From Mnemiopsis leidyi (taxonomy: Eukaryota > Ctenophora > Tentaculata > Lobata > Bolinopsidae): a stretch of DNA of 34,892 nucleotides. The translations under genes and the position numbers were made by a program. The stretch's first letter is position 1. Each line of letters begins with the position of its first letter. This document shows positions 1 through 11,898 of this stretch, piece by piece. The stretch lies in contig JH152972.1 in NCBI GenBank assembly GCA_000226015.1, positions 54,561-89,452 on the forward strand. The letters run 5' to 3'. The notes beneath the pieces were generated by a model. The model saw only the letters and a program-made list of their open reading frames with translations, was not told the DNA's origin and made no database searches.

Positions 1-187
1 ACGACCCCGGACACTAGGAGGAGTAAGGACCCCGGACACTAGGAGGAGTGAGGACCTCGGGCCCAGGGAGGAGAGAGGACCCCGGACACTAGGAGTGAGG
101 ACCCTGGACACTAGGAGGAGTGAGGACCCAGACACTAACAGGAGTAACGACCCCGGAAACTAGGAGGAGTAAGGACCCTGGAGGAGT
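1..187. repeat. GC-rich minisatellite of about 25 bp
   Basis: About eight imperfect tandem copies of a 22-25 bp unit (core gaccccggacactaggagga) fill the window start and stop abruptly near 187, where AT-rich DNA begins. The array probably continues to the left of the window. Units differ by single substitutions and by one deletion of about 3 bp. The purine-rich strand bias (GAGGAG) is typical of minisatellites. No coding role is visible. Confidence 0.9.
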
Positions 188-1775
188 TGTTTACATGGCA
201 ACCGAAAAACTTGAACAGTGATATAATTATAATTCGTATTCGAAAAGTAGGACTATAGACATTCAAGACAAAACATACCTTAGGTACAAAAGTATTTAAA
301 TAGTAACTAGCGAAAACGTGTAACTGTACGTTGTTTTAACTACATATAGAAATATAGATGTGTCGGTAATAAGAATGAAAGACATAGCAGCAGTTATTAG
401 GACGATTACCAGGCTATTTCAATGGTATCAATGTCTGATCAACCCAATTATTTAGATTATTCGTCTACACAGAATATTGATAGAGATAATTGGCTGGTCA
501 TTGCAATAATTTCTTCCCGCATAACGTTTCATCAACCTATTACTGCTAAGTTTCCGAGTTTATGGAGGCTTGTGCTATTGATAGTATTAGTATTACTATT
601 AGTGCTGCCACAAAATTTCTGTAACCTTTTCTTTTCACGTTAAAATGTAGTACTAAAACTAGTTGGAGCCCCAAAGTCAAACCTTGCAATGCTTACTTTG
701 GCTTTTAATTGTACATTTTTATCATGTTTATATGTATGACAATTTGGACAATGATGTATAAGTTTAACTACAAGTATAGTATAGTCTGTACACTTGCTTT
801 TGTTACGTACAATTTATTCAATAATAATATCTTCCCTTGAAATTTGAAGAACTCGTTGTTGAGCTACGACAGGGGGCACACTTTAAGTAATAGTTTAAAA
901 TTGATCAACCAGCCGTATCATAAAGTTCATTAATTATAATTACTGGGTAGGTCATGCCAAATGGTGATTAAGTCGCATGTCCGTGTTGATAATAATCTGA
1001 CTTGACGTGCTAACAGTTACAGTTACCCGTGCCGTAATTAAAATCTGACTCTGGGTTCGGCTGCTGTTCAACTTGAACGGATCTTTAGCTCTAAAGTTCT
1101 TCTTAAATGAACTTAATTTTAGTAATAGTACTAGGAGGTCGTTATTATTAAATTAAGAGCTACAGACCACGTCTGTTTAATTATAAATTTCATCAAAATT
1201 CAAAGTGGTGCAAGTGGTGGCGTAAAATTTTTTCGCGGTTGCATTGCACCCGACTCTCCACTCTCGCAGCTCAAAGTTGAATCTTTTGTAAGACTTACAC
1301 TTAGAACTTTAAACAAATATAATATCCTCATAATCTCCATGTGAAATAGTAAACGTGATCGACCTCAAAAAGAGCTGTGTTGCAGTTAGTGTTACACTTA
1401 AGAGTAACTGTTGGTAGTTGGAGTTGTCAAACTCTTTGCTCCTGTATTGTTAGTGCCGTGGTGCTGATATTCGACTTGCTCGCAGCTCAAGATATCAATA
1501 CGACCTCATCACTCATCATTTAAATAATATTGATAAAACTCGAGAGCAGAAAAGTGTCAGATGTAACTTTAGTTGCAATTCAATACCGTCAGATATCTAA
1601 CTGATTTGCGAATTAGACGGTTTTAATTTCGTCCATGCACAGAACAATCACATGGCAGTACTAAATCTCAGTTTAGTGTATCTTTCTACACATGTCTCGT
1701 AAACCAAGTGGTTGTGGTGTTTCATTTTAGCCTCATTAAATTGAGTTTTACAAACTTAAACGTTCCAGGATATCG
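188..1775. other. AT-rich intergenic region, no gene seen
   Basis: No conserved protein motif was found on either strand. A 73-codon ORF at 422-643 is hydrophobic at its end and unlike any family I know. Just upstream of the protease ATG, splice-acceptor-like sequences (tttcattttag and cgttccag) could end a 5' untranslated intron, so an upstream non-coding exon of that gene may lie here. Confidence 0.5.
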
Positions 1776-3455
1776 ATGTCAAAGCGCCCGTCTAGTTCTA
1801 CACCGGCAGTGCCACTGCTAGTATTGGCAACGACACTGCTTGCCTTGTCTCACTCCAAAAGTACAATAGACGACACTGCAAAGCTGTTCAAGAACACAAT
1901 CAAGAAATGGAACGTGGAGATTAGGGACAAGGCGGATTACGACGAGAGATTTGCCCGGCTGGTGGAGACGAAAGCTCGAGTAGATCAAACAACGAGGGGC
2001 GTCCTGCTGGACACCCTCAACAGGTTCTCTGTTAACAACGATGCGGAGCAGGCTGCCCTGGTTGCTGCAGCTAATCTGACGTTCAGTATGTGGAGTGGAG
2101 GAGAGGCCGGCGGTTTGACCGCCGGAGGAGGGCCGACAAACCCGACACAGAACCTCTCTGTGACTGATGAGGACCTCCCGGAGGAGTATCAGTATTGGGA
2201 GAAAGAACTGGGAATGTCAGAAATTCAAGACCAGGCTAGCTGTGGAGCTTGTTGGTCCTTCCCAAATGCAGCTGCTCTGGAGGCTCTTTACAAGAAGCTA
2301 ACGGGAGAGTTTGTGGTTTTCTCTAAACAGTACTTTATCGACTGTACCTTCTCCTACAGCGGGTGTTCTGGCGGGACTATAAACGAGGGTTACAAAGTTA
2401 CGCTGGACCGACAGTACATGCTGAGTGAGGAAGCATGGCCCACTACTGCTGACTACAAGCCTTGTCTCTTCAAACAAGAGATAGCTTCTAAAGAGAACAA
2501 CGCCATGAGGAAAGCTTGGTTGCAGGATTTCTATCCTCTGTCCAAGGACGAAAACGGCTTGCTGAAGGGATTAGGCATGTCTCCAGTCGCGTTTGGCTCT
2601 TACATCAGTATGAACTATTTCGGCTACAGCGGAGGACTCTACGACGACTCACTGTGTGCATCGGAAGCAATGCCACACGCTCAACTGCTAGTGGGTTACA
2701 CAAGAGAGTATCTCAGAGTTAGAGGAAGTTACGGAGTGTGGTGGGGCGACTACGGTTACATAAACTATGTCAGGGCTTCCGAAAACCTGCCCTCCTGCCG
2801 GTTCTACGATACCGCCTTTGCCATAGCAATGACCCACAGTCGGGACATAGAGTACCGGTTCTGTAATGACAGTAAAGTTGCAACTCGAGCCGACTGTCAG
2901 AGATCCTGCCATGAGATGAACAACAAGGGAGAAACAGGGTGGACATTAGCAACAATACCTACTCGCATGCACAACAACCAGCTGGTTACCATGGTGAACT
3001 CGAAATATCCCGGGGTTAAAACCGACGACAAGTTCAATCTGTTATGGATTGGACTACAAGACCTGGAGCGAACAGAAACATTTAGTTGGGCTGACGACTA
3101 CACCCCTGTCAACTACTTCAACAACACAAGAACTACCGGGAGTGGAAAGTTTGGCTTGCTCAACAAGAACACGGGAGGCTGGGTAATGAAAAGCTCTCTC
3201 ACGTTCGAAGCCAGAGGGTTGTGTAGTCGGGCCAGGACCTGTTGGGACATCAGTTCCAAGATAAACCGGGGTACAGTCACCTACAGTACTGAGGATGTCG
3301 ATAACTTGGTTCAGGGAACTGTGGCTAAGGTCAGCTGCGAGGAGAGGTGCAGTGTAAGACCGAAGAAAGCGAAGAAGTTGACGTGTGTAGGTGGTCAGTG
3401 GAAGTGGAAGGGTAAAACCAGTTTACCGTACTGCAAGTGTAAGAGAAGAGGCTAG
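1776..3455 (+). CDS. Secreted papain-family (C1) cysteine protease-like protein with C-type-lectin-like and sushi domains
   Basis: A single-exon 559-residue protein. Residues 1-28 look like a signal peptide (hydrophobic stretch around 11-24). Residues 30-100 resemble a C1 propeptide helical region. The papain fold follows: oxyanion Gln153 and catalytic Cys159 in QDQASCGACWSF, a GCSGG motif at 196-200, and catalytic His301 in PHAQLLVGY. Sixteen residues after the His, where papain has Asn175 in NSWG, this protein reads GSYG (Gly317), so the third catalytic residue is replaced while WWGDYGYI, like the family WGExGY, is kept. Residues about 363-483 look like a C-type-lectin-like domain (LLWIGLQDLERTETFSWAD). 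Residues about 489-555 form a sushi/CCP module with four main cysteines and GxW near the end. Expected role: extracellular or lysosomal peptidase or pseudopeptidase with carbohydrate or protein binding modules. A likely AATAAA poly(A) signal lies at 3886-3891. Domain calls are by eye; the C1 call is the strongest. Confidence 0.87.
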   Translation: MSKRPSSSTPAVPLLVLATTLLALSHSKSTIDDTAKLFKNTIKKWNVEIRDKADYDERFARLVETKARVDQTTRGVLLDTLNRFSVNNDAEQAALVAAANLTFSMWSGGEAGGLTAGGGPTNPTQNLSVTDEDLPEEYQYWEKELGMSEIQDQASCGACWSFPNAAALEALYKKLTGEFVVFSKQYFIDCTFSYSGCSGGTINEGYKVTLDRQYMLSEEAWPTTADYKPCLFKQEIASKENNAMRKAWLQDFYPLSKDENGLLKGLGMSPVAFGSYISMNYFGYSGGLYDDSLCASEAMPHAQLLVGYTREYLRVRGSYGVWWGDYGYINYVRASENLPSCRFYDTAFAIAMTHSRDIEYRFCNDSKVATRADCQRSCHEMNNKGETGWTLATIPTRMHNNQLVTMVNSKYPGVKTDDKFNLLWIGLQDLERTETFSWADDYTPVNYFNNTRTTGSGKFGLLNKNTGGWVMKSSLTFEARGLCSRARTCWDISSKINRGTVTYSTEDVDNLVQGTVAKVSCEERCSVRPKKAKKLTCVGGQWKWKGKTSLPYCKCKRRG

Positions 3456-4569
3456 AAAGGGACATTACATTTTACTCGGAAGGTTATCATACTGGCATTG
3501 CTTTTTATAGGAGACGGGCACTTTCACTGAAAATGTTCAAATGGATGTTGGACATGTGAAATATATGTGTGAACATTCACAGTTCACTCGGCAAAGGATC
3601 GAATGTGTTATTTCTCAAATGAAAAGATTTGATGTTAAAATGTTCATTACTTTCCCAATGTTTTAACGGTTCCCTGCTCAGTGTGTATAGAAATTAATTA
3701 AAATGACACAAATGTAATGGGGTGATAACATGAAATAACGGATACTATAGTACATAAGTGAACAATAGTAAAACGAAACAACGGAAAATTCAACTTCTTG
3801 ACCAGCAATAACTTGAGCAATTAGTCTAGTTGATTAACGAGGCAAACTTAACGCTATTCATAATCTTCTAGGTCATAGAATTATGAATAAATAAATATTG
3901 AGATCCCTAATATATTTGAAATCGATGCATACATACAAATCGAAATCCACCAATTACAATCATGTAAAATGCCAAAAATATAATAGTCTCAACAAAATAT
4001 GTAGTTAAACTAAAAAGTATCATAACTCATCATATGACCAAGTTTTATTTGATTTACAGAAATCAAAATCCTTTACTTTAAGTTTAAGAACTTGGTCCAT
4101 ACAAATTACAATACTACAATCAGGACTTGGAAATGAGGTTGAAATTTCCCGAATTTCTTCCCAAACAAAAGTAGCAATCCTACAATCGACTTGTTGCCGT
4201 TTGAGTGCAGAATGATGAAGAAATCGGCCTTAGAAAGGCAGTTTTATTCAGAATCTGCGCACTGCAATCGACAAAAATATCAATCAACAAGACTAAATTA
4301 CAACAATTCAAAATTTATCACGTCATCAGATATATTGTACTCTAAATATCAAATTTTAAATTCATATACTTAATCGTCGATTTTGTGAAGCGACATAAAC
4401 TTAATACAATTTTCTAGAAATATAATGTTGAAAACCCAAAGCTGTATTTGGCCAGCAAAATCCCAATTTTAAGGCTTATAACCTGTTTTACCAACACAAA
4501 ATACATCGGCAGTAAAACCAAGTATTACTGGGCAAGAGTTAGACTCGTGACGTGCAGTGAACTAGAACT
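3456..4569. other. 3' flanks of convergent genes, no further gene
   Basis: This gap lies between the stop of the + strand protease gene and the stop of the - strand ARF gene, so it holds both 3' untranslated regions. AATAAA at 3886-3891 suits the protease transcript. TTTATT near 4042 would read AATAAA on the minus strand and may serve ARF. The 60-codon ORF at 4191-4373 has no recognisable motif. Confidence 0.5.
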
Positions 4570-6579
<2,010 letters not shown>

Positions 6580-8010
6580 CTACGGCTGGCCACCAGAAAT
6601 AGAAACACAAATATCGTCGATCTTTTTCATGATATCGTCCACACACAAACGTTCAGATGGCTTGCTTTTCCAGCAGTATTCCATGACATGGTTAACTTGA
6701 CCCGTATACCGGTCAGCTGTATCGCGAAACAAAACTGGACGCGCTTCAGGCACCTTAGAGTAAAACTCGAACATCAGCCTGGTATCTATGAGACGTCCCT
6801 CCTTATAGAACAGATTGTTCACTCGGAGTGCTTTCTCCTGCCGATTATATTTCAAGTTTAACGAGTCGCATATCTGTTTGATAAGAGGGAGATGGACGGT
6901 CGAGGAGCAGGTAACGACCGATCTGATGTCCCCGATATCGGTAGTCACGCTTCTGGTCTGGTGCGGAAGAAGGGGATCCGTCAGGGAATCTGGATTAAGG
7001 ACTGTCGCTTGAGCCTCTTGTCTACGTCTACATTTGATCCAGGTAAGACACTCCCAAATAACCAGCCCTAGTGAGTACACGTCATGACGGAAGAAATCTA
7101 CTGCGACGGGTTGTGCTATAGTTTCAAGGATAAACTCGGGAGCAGTGTAGAGAGGACTGCCAAAATGACGTCGCTTGCTACCTTGGGTTCCCATCTCAAA
7201 TTCGTTCCACGTTTGTATAGCGTGGTCGAAATCAGCAACTTTAGCGACCGGGCGAACTGGTCCACCAATATGCCCTTTGATAAGGATGTTTTCAGATTTG
7301 ATGTCTCTGTGAGCAACCTTAAGAGAATGCAAGTATTGGACTCCTCTCACTACATCACTGATCAATCCGAATAACTGCTCCGTGTCTATAAAGTGGCCAC
7401 GTTCAACGAGAAAACTACTCAGATTGCCCCGAGGGCAATACTCCATACAGTAGAAAGATATGGGCAAGGCCTTTTTCAACTCCAGGCCGTTCTGGACAAT
7501 AATTTTAGGTTTATCTGCTATGTTAACAAAATAAAACTGAACAATATTTTTATGCTGAAGCTTACGGTGGAGAGTCATCTCTAAAGGGTTAACACATTCC
7601 TTTAGAAATCCCTCATAACCACACCATTCGATCCTACCCAGGAAAAGTTTGCGGTGATGAAATATGGTGGTACAGTCAACTTGGTCGGGACGTACATACT
7701 CTGTAGGTGGACCACTCTGCGAAAAACTAATGTCCAAACCAGAAGCCGGTAAGACAACGGAAGACGGTGTATCTCTGGTAGACGATGTATATTGCTGGGA
7801 TATGTATATCTGCATGTTCCGTATATTTCGTTCTTCTGATGCGTGGGAATTGGACGGTTTGGATGGGGTAGAATCTTTGCAGCCCTTGTAGCAGTTGTAG
7901 ATGAAAACGAGGAAATTAATGACGGAAACAGTGATGATGATTGAGTAACCTTTAGGATCGCAGATCCATTTGGTACAAAAATCATTGCTTGTGTCATTTG
8001 TCATTCCCAT
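6580..8010 (-). CDS. TGF-beta type II receptor-like serine/threonine kinase with DFD motif
   Basis: 476 residues from the first in-frame ATG. Residues 1-21 are a short, probably extracellular segment with two Cys; about 22-40 is a transmembrane helix; 41-476 is cytoplasmic and holds a kinase domain from about 115. Catalytic loop HRDIKSEN (234-241: Asp236, Lys238, Asn241) is intact, Lys137 is the best candidate for the ATP-binding lysine, and APE appears as APEF. The glycine-rich loop is not recognisable, and the Mg-binding DFG reads DFD (260-262). The segment around AVDFFRHDVYSLGLVIWEC resembles activin type II receptors, but about 100 residues lie between it and RPVLFRDTADRY, more than in those receptors. 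The ATG lies 10 bases inside a possible splice acceptor (ttggttacag), so this could be the last exon of a receptor whose ectodomain exons I could not find. It may bind ATP unusually or be a pseudokinase. Confidence 0.8.
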   Translation of the reverse strand: MGMTNDTSNDFCTKWICDPKGYSIIITVSVINFLVFIYNCYKGCKDSTPSKPSNSHASEERNIRNMQIYISQQYTSSTRDTPSSVVLPASGLDISFSQSGPPTEYVRPDQVDCTTIFHHRKLFLGRIEWCGYEGFLKECVNPLEMTLHRKLQHKNIVQFYFVNIADKPKIIVQNGLELKKALPISFYCMEYCPRGNLSSFLVERGHFIDTEQLFGLISDVVRGVQYLHSLKVAHRDIKSENILIKGHIGGPVRPVAKVADFDHAIQTWNEFEMGTQGSKRRHFGSPLYTAPEFILETIAQPVAVDFFRHDVYSLGLVIWECLTWIKCRRRQEAQATVLNPDSLTDPLLPHQTRSVTTDIGDIRSVVTCSSTVHLPLIKQICDSLNLKYNRQEKALRVNNLFYKEGRLIDTRLMFEFYSKVPEARPVLFRDTADRYTGQVNHVMEYCWKSKPSERLCVDDIMKKIDDICVSISGGQP

Positions 8011-10096
8011 CTCGGTAGTCCTGTAACCAACAAAGCATGGATATACATATTTGAGGTTTTATGAACAACATATAATCCAGAGCTCTGTAGACTTACAAGA
8101 AGTAACATCGTTGTTATTGAGCTAACAAAAAGTTATACTCAAGAATTAAATCAAGAATTAAATCAAGGAAATCTAAATTACAAGGACAACAAAGAAAAAT
8201 AAAAATCAGAAAAACCTTGAAAGTTTAATAATAAACCATTGACCAACAGTGCAAGTAGATAGAATTGAGAACAACAAGTCAAAAAACCCAGCTTAATCAT
8301 AGCTTACTGGGGTGTATGGCAATTTGCACCGTTAAGTGAGGTAAACTGAGTTAAGTCTCCTGCTGAAAAATAGGAAATATATAATGAATAGGAACATATC
8401 GCAAGGCATGGCATTGCAGGATCAAGTTAAAACGAGTATGAAAGATAACTTGGAAGAGATTGAGAAAAGAAGCGTTAAATATTTGTCTAACAGTTGTAAA
8501 GATCGGAGTATAACTAACTTGTAATCAAATGTGTTATGTGCTTAAATATTATTTTACTCCGCGGTCGTTATGATGAATGATTTCCAGTTTCCACATCTTA
8601 ATAAAGATTTATTAGAATTGTTCTGCCTTTCTTTCGATGTCAGATTGTAGGAAATACAAAAATCATTTAATAATATATGATGTGTTTAAATGAAAAACGA
8701 GATATTACGGTTAGTTAACCGTTAACGTACGCTTGAGTTGCCCGGAGGAAATGACGTATTCTCAATGTCTGCAGCGGACCACAAATCACAATTCAAAGTA
8801 TTTAAGGAAAAATTATAGGAAAAAAATAATAATCAATTTAGCATGCTTAGTGATTTCAAGAATTCACGTAAATGTAATATCTAGATTTATCTGGCATTCA
8901 CATAATTTCGAGAATTCATCTTTTCAAACTATTCCCAACTATTTCATCCTGAGTCCTGGCATGAAACTGTGCAACTTTACAAAAAGTGAGACGACCGCCT
9001 ACGGCCTACCCAAATGGCATCAACGTAGGAGAGCAGCAAAAGAATTGCGAAACGTACATTAAGTGGATTAAATGAGGTTTGTATAAAGGAATACGTGAGC
9101 AGATTACGTGGAACTAGATTGTTGCCCTGAAATAAGCAAGCAGAAGATTGGTATAACGCTAAAAATAAACACCACAACTCGTAGAGATCTGCGCTGAAGA
9201 CGGCCACCTTACGCACTTGGCTCCTTTTATGGAATAATTAGCGCGCGATTGGTACAAGTGCGCGCAAAATTTATGTGCTTTGTACTTCGTTAAGGTCCTA
9301 AATTTGTCCTCTTTTCTTGCACATAGTGCCTTAGTATTTGTATGTTCGTTGTTTCTCTGCTTATACCACACTATTTTAAATTGCAGCTTCCAAACCTATT
9401 CCTAATTCCTAATGTCAAAATTTATGTTCAATACACTAAGTGAAGCAATCGTGCAAAATTTGGTTGATATTGAATTCCTGCCTGACGTAAAAAACACGTC
9501 TTTTTGTTTTCAGTTTAGCTATTAATTATTATGTTTTTTTCTCATAATCAACTCCCACTTTATTTACTAACCATGTCCCTTGGTGAAACGACTTACTTTA
9601 TAAGGTTGCCTATGGTAAATAATGACTGTCTTGTTATCGACGCTTGCAAACTTACTACTACTGTACTCTCACTAGGCGCGGTTACTACATTTTCTTTCTT
9701 AGAGGTTGCTGAATTTCTGATTAACACACAGGCTTCCAACTAAGCTTACTGATTTTAAGGTATTGGGTCGAAGTATGCCATGTTGGCTATCCCATGAACG
9801 GCTGTAAGACTTATAAATTGTTCATAAAATCAGATAGAGTAGCTTTTTTGAATAAAGTCTCTTGAGCAAAGTCACCGTTAACCTTAATAAAGTTTTAATT
9901 CAGTGAATTTGAGTTTTGACCAGTTTGGTCCCTATTGTAAGTTGTAAGTCATGGTGGCTAATTATAAACATTTCTTACGTCATCAAAAAGTCAGTTAAAT
10001 TCTTGTTAAGTTTTATAGGACAATTAAAAGGACGAATAGACGGTGGTGTAACGTTGTAGCATTAGCCAATATGGCGCTCCTCGGCGGCAAAAAAGG

Positions 10097-10235
10097 TGGC
10101 GCCCCAGGTAAAGGACTTACTGGGAGCTAATTGTGAAAATATGGTCGAAAGTTCTTAATAAAAAGTTATTTAACCAAACACGCGATTTTGCTAGTCGCGC
10201 AGTTAGTCTTGCAAAATTGTCCCATATTTTTATGA
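10097..10235 (-). repeat. Dispersed repeat, inverted copy of 26412-26548
   Basis: This stretch is a diverged reverse-complement copy of the DNA flanking the right end of the large foldback element. Shared landmarks include aaggacttact, ccaaacacgcgattttgcta and gcaaaattgtcccatatttt, in the same order with small indels. Both copies carry a ggcgcc motif just outside the aaggacttact end. It is probably a fragment of a non-autonomous transposon. The foldback arms are absent at this site. Confidence 0.85.
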
Positions 10236-10951
10236 CGTTACGCCTTTGCAAACAGAGGTTATACCGTTTTTATCTGTTCCTATGTGATGTGCATAGAATA
10301 CACGCATGGTATACACTGGGATATTACATGGATTCCTTCACAGAACCTGCTGGCAGCTGCAGAAACGTAGTGGTAATAAATTCGGTCAAACAGTCAGACT
10401 GGCGAGTATATCATGTATATAGGCTATGTATATAGACTGTATCATGTATATAAGCTATAGCGGACATAGCTGTAGGTATTCCCCATTAAACAGTTCTTAC
10501 AAATTCTTTAATGAATTGTACTTTTGACATTTACACTGGTGACAGTAATATTTGGACTGTACACAGGCATACACGCATATCATTTTAACACTTTTCAGTG
10601 TGTGTACTGTATAAAGCGAACATTCGATGTACACATTGCGGCGAGTAAATCGTCAATGTTAATATACAGGACTTTGTAATTTGAGCTCTCAGGAATTTTT
10701 CCTCTCTGCAAATTCAATCAACTGAGTATGTGCATAGGTCGTTGTAGGAATATTCGACCTTAATTATCCCCATGGTTACCGTGTTCATAAAGTATCAATG
10801 ATAGGTAAGATACTGCTTAATGAGGCCTTGTCTTGGTTGAATGTGTAGTTTGCAAATAGTTTTTAAGCCTTGAGATTCGTCAATTGTTAATAGGTCATTG
10901 TGTTTATTAATAATTTGAATGTGTGTTCAGTGTTGGGCAAAAGAGTGATAT

Positions 10952-11090
10952 AGTTTGGTAAGTGGGGCAATTGGCGCCAATGGATCCACACAACCTTGGC
11001 GATTAGGACCATAATCGGCACCACTGGACTCATCGCCATTGGCGCCAATCGATTGGATCCATTGGCGCCAATTGCCCCACTCACCTAACT
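10952..11090. repeat. Small inverted-repeat (MITE-like) element
   Basis: Two 37-bp arms (10952-10988 and 11054-11090) are inverted copies with two mismatches. Each contains ggcaattggcgccaatgg, itself carrying the palindrome ttggcgccaa. The 65-bp spacer holds another ttggcgccaa. The structure fits a miniature foldback element. No clear target-site duplication was seen. Confidence 0.85.
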
Positions 11091-11898
11091 TTATGACCGT
11101 GTGTCATATAGGGTTTAACTCTAGAAATTTCAAACTTTTTCCTACTACTTCTATTTATTCATTGTCTCTTACATTTTCACCTCCGTCTTCTTGCGTATTA
11201 CTTGTAATTTTCGCCTCATTTTATCGCTCTGTCTCTTTCAGACGATCTTGTTTAGAAAGCTCAAATTGAGATAACTACCTAAATGGTTATAGTCTCCATT
11301 AATTTTCCATCATGGCAGATATTGCAAAACTATTTAACTTTTGAGACACTAAACTTTCGGCCACCAATTTTTGTCGATTTACTTACTTTACTTAGCCTGC
11401 TGTAATCTGCTTTTGATCTCCGTTCCCATCACTGCGTTTCTATTATCGCTCTGATTTTCCCTCTGAATAATGTTTGTCTATTGGCTTACTAGACAAATTA
11501 ATTTTCGACATTCATCATTTTTTGCCCGTTAAAATAAGCTTTTATTTTAATTAAGTGAAGTACACACAAAGTCTATGTCCGTCAGAGTTGAGTAAGCCAG
11601 GGGTAAGAGTTAAGACGTAAAGTGCCAAAAATAACCATTACTCAAGCGAATTTAATTCCCAACGAATGTCCAAGGACGCAAATATAAGACCCTTATAAAT
11701 CAATTAGATGTTTTTTAGACATGATCAATCGATAATTCTAAAGTGCCCAGCCAATTACGTAATATTCACTCTAACAGACGAAAAAACCACACGTGAAAAT
11801 CTTTCTTGCATATATATGTATATTGTATTGTTTACAAAAGCAATCGCCTCATGCTGCATCAAAAATTGTACATTCATTCTCTCTGCAGCCACCAATAC

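Larger units (their letters stand above)
8011..11898. other. Long AT-rich region without a convincing gene
   Basis: No recognisable coding exon was found on either strand. Short ORFs of 64-109 codons (for example 8733-9062, 8977-9216 minus, 9531-9743) lack domain motifs and overlap one another. Two repeat elements are listed separately (10097-10235 and 10952-11090). A short TATA-rich duplication (tatcatgtatata) lies around 10407-10456. If the receptor kinase has ectodomain exons, they would lie in the left part; if the first anoctamin has a 5' untranslated exon, it would lie in the right part. Confidence 0.5.

Noticed and set aside
422-643. 73-codon ORF considered as a small membrane protein
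   Set aside because: No conserved motif, no visible gene context, and a hydrophobic end is common in AT-rich translation.
8011-8733. Search for a Cys-rich TGF-beta receptor ectodomain exon upstream of the kinase
   Set aside because: No cysteine-rich exon with good splice sites could be recognised by eye on the minus strand; left open rather than annotated.
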